DNA of 56,797 nt from Chloroflexota bacterium (GTDB taxonomy: Bacteria; Chloroflexota; Dehalococcoidia; SM23-28-2; RBG-16-64-32). The position numbers and the translations under genes were made by a program. A model generated the notes under the pieces. That model saw nothing but the letters and a program-made list of their open reading frames with translations, had not been told where the DNA came from and searched no databases. Below are positions 51,410 through 56,797 of this stretch, piece after piece. The stretch's first letter is position 1; each line of letters starts with the position of its first letter. Location: positions 1 through 56,797 of the forward strand of contig JADFQV010000008.1 in the NCBI GenBank assembly GCA_022561635.1, in the 5' to 3' direction.

Positions 51410-52870
51410 CTACGCCTCGTCGACTGATGCGTTAAAGGATTCGATCATCTCGTCGATCGGATCTACCAACGCCTGAATACCCGTCCAGTAGTCCGAGTCG
51501 TACCACTGGGACTGGATCTCCTCATACGTCTTACCCTGCTGTTCGACCCACGTGTAATACTTCAGGTTGTGGACTCGCTTACGCTCGTAGTAGTCGAGCT
51601 CCTGCACATGTTGGAGGCTCTGGCCCATGAGATGCTGGTGGTAGGCGGCCGCAGCATCATGCGCCGTGAACTCGCCCCGCTCGTCGTTGAGTTCCGCCAG
51701 ACGCGACCCGTACATCTCCATCGAGTCCGTCCCGACCGTCATCACGACGTCGTTCCCTGTGAGCTCGTACCACTTCGCGAACTTGATGGCCATCAACATG
51801 TTCGCGACCCCGGAGATACCAAGGAGCGGAAGCTTCTCGATGAACGCCGCAGATGCTCCCTGGGCAGCCAGGTAGGCAAGGCCTGCAGGCTCGTTAAAGA
51901 GACGGATCAGGCTGATCGATGACTCGTCATCGATCCCCATCACCATGTCTGTGTTGCGCACGTTGTGGATCCACGGGATGTGCTTGTCCCCGATCCCTTC
52001 TATCCGGTGCTCACCAAAGCCGTTGTAAAGCATTGTCGGGCACTCGGTCGCTTCACCCGCAACGATCTTCGAGTTCGGATACTGCTGTTTGAGGTAGTCT
52101 CCCGACGCGATCGTTCCGGCCGAGCCCGTTGTCAGGGTCACGCCGGCGAACCGGTCGAGCGGACCCATGACCTCCCTGAGGACCTCGAACATGGCCGGGC
52201 CTGTGACCGAGTAGTGCCAGAGATAATTTCCGAACTCGTCGAACTGGTTGAAGATCACGAGATCCTCGCCCGAGACCCGCAACTCGTTGCACTTGTCGAA
52301 AATCTCTTTGACGTTCGACTCGGTTCCCGGCGTCCTGATGATCTCGCCTGCCACGCTCTCGAGCCAATGGAACCGTTCGGCACTCATCCCTTCAGGGAGG
52401 ATCGCGATCGACTCGCACCCGAGGAGATTCGAGTCGTAGGCGCCGCCCCGACAGTAGTTGCCGGTCGAGGGCCAAACAGCCTTCTGCGTTGCGGGGTCGA
52501 ACTGGCCGCTGACGAGCCTCGGGACGAGGCAGCCGAACGCCGCGCCGACCTTGTGGGCGCCGGTCGGAAACCACTTTCCCTCGAGCATGATGATGCGAGC
52601 GTCAACACCGCTGACCTCGGGGGGAACTTCGAAGTAGTTCACCCCACCAAACCCTCCGCCCGAGGGTGTCGGGTCGTTGTGCCAGGTGATGCGGTACAGG
52701 TTGACGGGGTCGAGATCCCACAGCCCGACGCTGCCGAGGCGCTTCTTCACCTCTTCAGGGACCAGGCTCGGGTCCCGCATCTGCTTGAACGTCGGGATCT
52801 TGAAATTCCGCGCCTTTGCCTGGATGACGGCGGAGCGGAGAACAGACTCGTTGACGGTGAGGTCGATCAT
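51410..52870 (-). CDS. Fold-type II PLP enzyme, TrpB/cysteine-synthase-like, unknown substrate
   Basis: 486 residues. EGKWFPTGAHKVGAAFG carries the PLP lysine in a GAHK context as in TrpB; PSTGNYCRGGAYDSNLLGC is the substrate loop; LTTGSAGTIASGDYL binds the phosphate. About 60 N-terminal and 100 C-terminal residues exceed a minimal cysteine synthase. The reaction is unknown: beta-elimination or beta-replacement on an amino acid is the class behaviour. It is the last gene of the carbamoyltransferase operon, 25 nt after the ThrC-like gene, with GGAAAGGAC as Shine-Dalgarno. Confidence 0.8.
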   Translation of the reverse strand: MIDLTVNESVLRSAVIQAKARNFKIPTFKQMRDPSLVPEEVKKRLGSVGLWDLDPVNLYRITWHNDPTPSGGGFGGVNYFEVPPEVSGVDARIIMLEGKWFPTGAHKVGAAFGCLVPRLVSGQFDPATQKAVWPSTGNYCRGGAYDSNLLGCESIAILPEGMSAERFHWLESVAGEIIRTPGTESNVKEIFDKCNELRVSGEDLVIFNQFDEFGNYLWHYSVTGPAMFEVLREVMGPLDRFAGVTLTTGSAGTIASGDYLKQQYPNSKIVAGEATECPTMLYNGFGEHRIEGIGDKHIPWIHNVRNTDMVMGIDDESSISLIRLFNEPAGLAYLAAQGASAAFIEKLPLLGISGVANMLMAIKFAKWYELTGNDVVMTVGTDSMEMYGSRLAELNDERGEFTAHDAAAAYHQHLMGQSLQHVQELDYYERKRVHNLKYYTWVEQQGKTYEEIQSQWYDSDYWTGIQALVDPIDEMIESFNASVDEA

Positions 52871-52895
52871 GACGGACGGTCCTTTCCGTTGCCTC

Positions 52896-54149
52896 TCAAT
52901 TGCTCAGGGCTGCTTTGAGCGCCTCGAGGTTCGGGTCGATGTACATGGGCTCGGTCCCGACCGCGGCTACAGCGCTCATGACCGAGGCAACGTCCTTGAG
53001 GCCGCTCCCGGTCGCGAGCATCACGACTCGGTCTCCGGCTCCGATGAGACCACGGTCAAGAGCCGCGACGATACCGGCGTACGGCGCAGCTCCCGCCGGT
53101 TCAGCGAAGACGCCCGATCCGCGCGCCAACGTCGGTATTGCGGCAAGAATTTCGTCGTCTGCGACACGGAGATACGCTCCCCCCGTCTCGGTGACGGCTG
53201 CCATCGCCTTGATACGGTCACGGGGCAGATCGGCACTGATCGAGTCGGCAACAGTCTCCGCAGAGATAGGGGGCTTGGTCAGCACGTCCTCACCGCTCTC
53301 GAAAGCTTGAACGAGATAGTCACTCCCTGCGGCCTGAATGCCGAAGATACGCGGCACGCGGTCGATCCATCCGAGGGCGAAGGCATCCTTCACGGCCTTG
53401 TGGACCCCGCCGATGATCGACCCGTCGCCGACGCTCACGAAGATGGCGTCGGGGGCCTCCCATCCGAGGTCTTCGAGGATCTCGAGACCGGCGGTTTTCT
53501 TCCCCTCCGTCATGAACGGGTTGTACCCGGTATTGCGGTTGTACCAGCCGTACTCGGCGACGGCCTCCATGCAGAGTTCGAATGCGTCGGTGTACGTGCC
53601 ATTGACGCGAGCGACCGTAGACCCGTACGCGAGCAACTGGGCGATCTTCGCTTCCGGCGCGGAGGAGGGGACGAATATCACGCTGCGCAGCCCGACGCTC
53701 GCCGCGATTCCGGCGAGGGCTGCTGCGGCATTCCCCGTCGACGCGGTGGTGACGACCTCCGCCGCACGCGCCTGCGCCTTGACGACGGCCATCGCCGAGG
53801 CACGGTCCTTGAGCGACGCCGTCGGCTGACGCCCCTCGTCCTTTACCCAGAGGTTCGCTATCCCGAGCCTGGCCGCGAGTGGCTTCACGTCATAGAGCGG
53901 CGTCCCTCCGATGCTGAGCGGCGGGACCACCGTGTCGCTGGCGAGCGGCATGAGCGGGAGATATCGCCACATCGTGCGATCTCGATTCTCGGCGAGTACC
54001 TCGCGCGTGAAGGTTGCTCCGATGCGCTCATAGTCGTAACGGACATCGAGTATCCCCTCGTTGCCGTGATCCGTGCAGACGTAACCTGCAAAGTCTTCCG
54101 GGTACATCGTGCCACAGATCACGCACGCGAGTCCGATGACGTTACTCAT
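52896..54149 (-). CDS. Threonine-synthase-like PLP enzyme
   Basis: 417 residues. A zinc-type N-terminus (CVICGTMYPEDFAGYVC) precedes the fold-type II core: KDEGRQPTASLKDRAS with the PLP lysine, TASTGNAAAALAGIAA, SVGDGSIIGG for the phosphate and AEPAGAAPYAG. Threonine synthase converts O-phosphohomoserine to threonine, but no homoserine gene is near, and the operon places it with carbamate metabolism. Catabolic relatives act as ammonia-lyases or on other phospho- or carbamoyl-amino acids. Its ATG overlaps the carbamate kinase stop (ATGA). Confidence 0.82.
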   Translation of the reverse strand: MSNVIGLACVICGTMYPEDFAGYVCTDHGNEGILDVRYDYERIGATFTREVLAENRDRTMWRYLPLMPLASDTVVPPLSIGGTPLYDVKPLAARLGIANLWVKDEGRQPTASLKDRASAMAVVKAQARAAEVVTTASTGNAAAALAGIAASVGLRSVIFVPSSAPEAKIAQLLAYGSTVARVNGTYTDAFELCMEAVAEYGWYNRNTGYNPFMTEGKKTAGLEILEDLGWEAPDAIFVSVGDGSIIGGVHKAVKDAFALGWIDRVPRIFGIQAAGSDYLVQAFESGEDVLTKPPISAETVADSISADLPRDRIKAMAAVTETGGAYLRVADDEILAAIPTLARGSGVFAEPAGAAPYAGIVAALDRGLIGAGDRVVMLATGSGLKDVASVMSAVAAVGTEPMYIDPNLEALKAALSN

Positions 54150-55087
54150 CGAACGATCCTGGTGCCGGTCTCGCCGGCCATGGCCCGCTCGAGGTTCTCA
54201 GGATTTGTGATCAGTGCTTCGCTGCCTCCAGCCTCGAGGAACTGGACGACGGCACGCATCTTGGGGGCCATCGAACCCTCGGCGAAGTGTCCGCCCTCCT
54301 CAAGGTAAGCCTTCACCTCGTCGAGCGTGAACTCATCCATCCACCGCTGATCCGGTGTACCGAAGTTGAGCGCGACCTGCTCGACTGCGGTGCAGATGAG
54401 CAGGAGATCGGCTCCGATCTCGCTCGCCAGGAGCGCCGACGCGAGATCCTTGTCGATCACCGCCGCGATCCCTTCCAAATCTCCCTCTTCGTTCACAACG
54501 ACCGGGATACCGCCGCCGCCGACGGCGATGGTGACGATTCCGGCGTCAACGAGGACCCGGATCACATCAAGTTCGACGATCCGCATCGGATGGGGGGAGG
54601 CCACGACACGACGCCAGCCGCGCCCTGCATCCTCAACGACATCCCAACCCTCCTCGTCGCGCCGGCGCACTGCCTCGTCCTCGTCCATGAAGGATCCGAT
54701 TGGCTTCGTCGGCTTGTCGAACGCCGGATCGGCACGATCGACCTCGACCTGTGTGACAACCGTGACGACGCTCTTGTCGATGCCGCGCTGGCGAAAGTCG
54801 TTGACCAGGTTCTGCTGGAGCATGTACCCGATCGCGCCCTGTGTGTCAGCCCCGCAGTAATCGAGCGGGACCTCGTGAAGCTCGTTACTCGCAAGCTCGG
54901 ACCGTCGCAGGATGAAACCGATCTGGGGTCCATTGCCGTGAGAGATCACGACGTCCCACCCCTGCTCAACGAACGTTGCGATACGGTCGTCGGTCTCGGC
55001 CGCGGCTGCGTACTGGTCCTGGACCGACTGGTGCCTGGCGTCCGGGATCAGCGAATTACCGCCAATGGCGATAACGAGTCTGGGCAT
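54146..55087 (-). CDS. arcC: Carbamate kinase
   Basis: 313 residues. VIAIGGNSLIPD, ISHGNGPQIGFILRRSEL, KPTKPIGSFMDEDEA, VGGGGIPVVVNEEG, IDKDLASALLASEIGADLL and GHFAEGSMAPKMRAVVQFL are the full set of motifs. It makes ATP from carbamoyl phosphate and ADP, releasing ammonia and CO2, as in arginine, agmatine and allantoin fermentation. The start shares a base with the carbamoyltransferase stop (TAATG), so the pair is tightly coupled; arginine deiminase is absent. Confidence 0.95.
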   Translation of the reverse strand: MPRLVIAIGGNSLIPDARHQSVQDQYAAAAETDDRIATFVEQGWDVVISHGNGPQIGFILRRSELASNELHEVPLDYCGADTQGAIGYMLQQNLVNDFRQRGIDKSVVTVVTQVEVDRADPAFDKPTKPIGSFMDEDEAVRRRDEEGWDVVEDAGRGWRRVVASPHPMRIVELDVIRVLVDAGIVTIAVGGGGIPVVVNEEGDLEGIAAVIDKDLASALLASEIGADLLLICTAVEQVALNFGTPDQRWMDEFTLDEVKAYLEEGGHFAEGSMAPKMRAVVQFLEAGGSEALITNPENLERAMAGETGTRIVR

Positions 55088-56037
55088 TACTCCCAGGCTC
55101 CGAGCACGGACGACAGCAGAGCCATGCGCATCACGACACCGTTGTAGGCCTCCTGCCAGTACCGGGCATGCTTGAGCTGGTCAACCTCCGGGAGCAGCTC
55201 GTCCATTCGCGGGAGCGAGTGGAGGATGATCGAGTCGCCCTTGGCCCGCTTCATGACCTCAGGAGTGATCTTGTAGTTGGCCGGGGTGAGGCCGTAGTCG
55301 TCGGGCCTCTCCTGAACGGAGAGGGTGTAATCGGGCTGGATGACCGGCTCCATGTAGATCACGTCGGCTTCGGCGATGACATCGTCGATGTGATCGACGA
55401 CACGGTAATTCGTGCCCTTCTCGTCGAGCTCGGCAAGGAACTCCGGGAGAGGGGACATCTCCTCGGGAGCGAGGATGACCATCTCGACGTCGAATTGTGA
55501 CAGGGCGTATCCGAGGGAGTGCATCGTCCGCATCCGGTGGTCACCGATGGCGACGAACGTGAGCCCGTCGATGGTGCCCTTCTCCTTCAACACGGTGTAG
55601 AGATCCGTGAGGATCTGGGTCGGATGCTCACCCCAACCGTCACCGGCGTTGATGACCGGGATTGAGCACCACTTGGCGGCCTCGTGGGGAGCACCCTGCT
55701 CAAAGTGGCGCATGACCAGGACATCGCCGTAGTACTCCAACATGTGGACCGTGTCTTTGATCGACTCCTGGTAGAAGTCGCCGGCACGCGTCATCTTGGC
55801 GTCCGAGAAGCCCGTCACGTGACCGCCGAGGCGGTGCATCGCGGCCTCGTGGGCGAGCCGCGTCCGTGTGGAGGGCTGATAGAACGCGGTCACAAGCGTC
55901 TTGTGGGCAAGGAGATCCGTGTTTCGGCGTTCCCGGGCGATCGGCTCAAGGCGGTCGGCAATCTCGAAGAGGTGGAAGAACTCGCTCCGCTCGAAGTCCT
56001 TGAGGGAGAGAATGTCGCGTCCGGTGAAGCTACGCAT
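55087..56037 (-). CDS. ATCase-fold carbamoyltransferase of uncertain acceptor specificity
   Basis: 316 residues. The carbamoyl phosphate site is complete: QPSTRTR, VMRH, HPTQILTDLY, and HSLPRMDEL. At the acceptor side, the lysine-bearing loop of aspartate carbamoyltransferase (GKKGE) reads GDFYQES here, and the Arg of its TRVQ segment reads LSVQ. These changes, judged from memory of PyrB, suggest that aspartate is not the acceptor. Next to carbamate kinase the likely direction is catabolic: phosphorolysis of an N-carbamoyl compound. ATG 56037 has AAAGG 9 nt upstream; ATG 56046 abuts it. First gene of the operon. Confidence 0.85.
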   Translation of the reverse strand: MRSFTGRDILSLKDFERSEFFHLFEIADRLEPIARERRNTDLLAHKTLVTAFYQPSTRTRLAHEAAMHRLGGHVTGFSDAKMTRAGDFYQESIKDTVHMLEYYGDVLVMRHFEQGAPHEAAKWCSIPVINAGDGWGEHPTQILTDLYTVLKEKGTIDGLTFVAIGDHRMRTMHSLGYALSQFDVEMVILAPEEMSPLPEFLAELDEKGTNYRVVDHIDDVIAEADVIYMEPVIQPDYTLSVQERPDDYGLTPANYKITPEVMKRAKGDSIILHSLPRMDELLPEVDQLKHARYWQEAYNGVVMRMALLSSVLGAWE

Positions 56038-56059
56038 GCCTGCCATCCTTTGAGTCGGC

Positions 56060-56088
56060 TTGGTACATTGGCCATACTATAGTACAAT
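56060..56088 (+). promoter_or_regulatory. gntR promoter with palindromic operator
   Basis: TTGGTA (56060-56065), 17-bp spacer, TACAAT (56083-56088) for the plus-strand regulator. The perfect palindrome TACTATAGTA (56075-56084) overlaps the -10 and lies between the two divergent genes; on the minus strand TATAGT could serve as the operon -10. It is a likely binding site of the regulator. Confidence 0.5.
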
Positions 56089-56120
56089 ATTATGACCCTA
56101 TGCCATGCGGAGTGCTCCCG

Positions 56121-56797
56121 ATGATTACCCGCAACCCGTCACTCACCGACCAGGTGAAAGCGCACATCAAAGAGCTCATCCTCACCGACGGTTTCGAGGA
56201 TGCCCGAATCCCCCCCGAGACGGAGCTCGCCGCCGACCTCGGAGTCAGCCGCACCACCGTCCGCGACGCGCTGAGTCGCCTCCAGAGCGAGGGAGCGATC
56301 TATCGCCGTCAGGGCGCAGGCACCTTTGTCAACCAGCAGGGCCTCCAGATCAAGTCCCGCCTCGAAGACATCTGGTCCTACGAGAAGCTCCTCGAAGACC
56401 ACGGATTCGAACCGTCGGTGCGAGTGCTCGCCGCATCCAAGGCTCCCGCCGACTCCCCCACCGCCGAGGCCCTGGGCCTCAACGACGGCGACATGGTGCT
56501 GATCATCGAGAAACTCTTCCTCGAAGACGAGAAGCCGGTCATGCTGACGATCAATCGCATCCCGACCCACTTCCTGAGCGGAACCGACTACGCCGACGAT
56601 GAGGCGGCCCCGATCTACGAGTTTCTCCAGGACCACTGCGACCGCTCACTGAGCTACTACCTCTCAGAGATCATCCCGGTCGCCCTCGACGCCGACACGG
56701 CGTCCAAGCTCGGGGTTGATCCGGGCACACCGGCGATCTCATTCGACGAGATCGGATTCGACCAATCCAACGAGCCGCTCGTGCGGGCGACGTCACA
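56121..56797 (+). CDS. GntR-family regulator with UTRA domain (runs off window end)
   Basis: 225 residues visible, open at the last base. N-terminal winged helix-turn-helix: LTDQVKAHIKELIL, PPETELAADLGVSRTTVRDA, LSRLQSEGAIYRRQGAGTFV. After about residue 95 comes a UTRA ligand domain (LGLNDGDMVLIIEKLFLEDE, EPLVRATS), so it belongs to the HutC/FarR subgroup. It is divergent from the carbamoyltransferase operon with a 10-bp palindrome between them and probably represses that operon until it binds a pathway metabolite. The missing C-terminus should be about 15-25 residues. Confidence 0.88.
   Translation, partial: MITRNPSLTDQVKAHIKELILTDGFEDARIPPETELAADLGVSRTTVRDALSRLQSEGAIYRRQGAGTFVNQQGLQIKSRLEDIWSYEKLLEDHGFEPSVRVLAASKAPADSPTAEALGLNDGDMVLIIEKLFLEDEKPVMLTINRIPTHFLSGTDYADDEAAPIYEFLQDHCDRSLSYYLSEIIPVALDADTASKLGVDPGTPAISFDEIGFDQSNEPLVRATS

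Noticed and set aside
49800-56797. Attachment-site repeat of the tRNA-Phe 3' end marking an island boundary
   Set aside because: I scanned for the T-arm and acceptor sequence and found no second copy in the window; it could lie beyond the end.

Overview
The window is a 56.8 kb high-GC bacterial contig with dense coding on both strands, many 1-4 nt start/stop overlaps, and no rRNA or CRISPR array. Gene content (cofC/cofD for coenzyme F420, a dgt-dnaG-rpoD run, MutS2, DUF1461 and LprG-like lipoproteins, DRTGG protein, leaderless-looking starts) suggests a member of the Chloroflexota, probably Dehalococcoidia-like. That assignment is inference from gene content; no phylogenetic marker was compared computationally.

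Layout. 1-7.7 kb: end of a class III cyclase gene, an acetyltransferase, a kinase-like phosphotransferase, a VanY-type lipoprotein, MarC, two nitroreductases and the F420 genes cofC and cofD. 7.8-15.3 kb: mutS2, then a coupled minus-strand operon tsaC - lipoprotein - pgk, divergent from guaA, which carries a tandem in-frame repeat. 15.3-22.5 kb: an accessory and decaying stretch with a frameshifted PDDEXK nuclease, twin zinc-ribbon genes with conserved 77-nt leaders, an FGE-like protein, a metalloprotease-like secreted protein with an altered motif, a truncated hydrolase-cyclase, DinB-like and RRM proteins. 23-34 kb: a surface CBM-like protein followed by core plus-strand genes cmk-plsC-ispH-glmS-dgt-(49-aa ORF)-dnaG-rpoD, ending in a strong terminator. 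34-49.4 kb: mixed housekeeping genes (MazG, cupredoxin, MscS, UvrD/PcrA, Maf, RlmD, alanine dehydrogenase) and several GNATs, ending at tRNA-Phe.

49.5-56.8 kb differs. Right after tRNA-Phe an ORF starts as a tyrosine-recombinase core-binding domain and changes within about 80 codons into a multi-pass DUF5671-type membrane protein. Next comes a tight minus-strand operon: carbamoyltransferase, carbamate kinase, a threonine-synthase-like enzyme and a second fold-type-II PLP enzyme. A divergent GntR/UTRA regulator leaves the window. By eye the GC is lower here. This is either an island at the tRNA or a join of two genomes in assembly. The operon is the best candidate for an undescribed pathway: an N-carbamoyl compound would be phosphorolysed to carbamoyl phosphate, which yields ATP, and the remaining amino acid would pass to the two PLP enzymes.

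Regulation visible in the sequence: promoters fit TTGnnn-17/18-TAnnnT, and in many genes the -10 lies only 6-10 nt before the start codon, which implies leaderless or nearly leaderless mRNAs. Other genes have clear Shine-Dalgarno sites.
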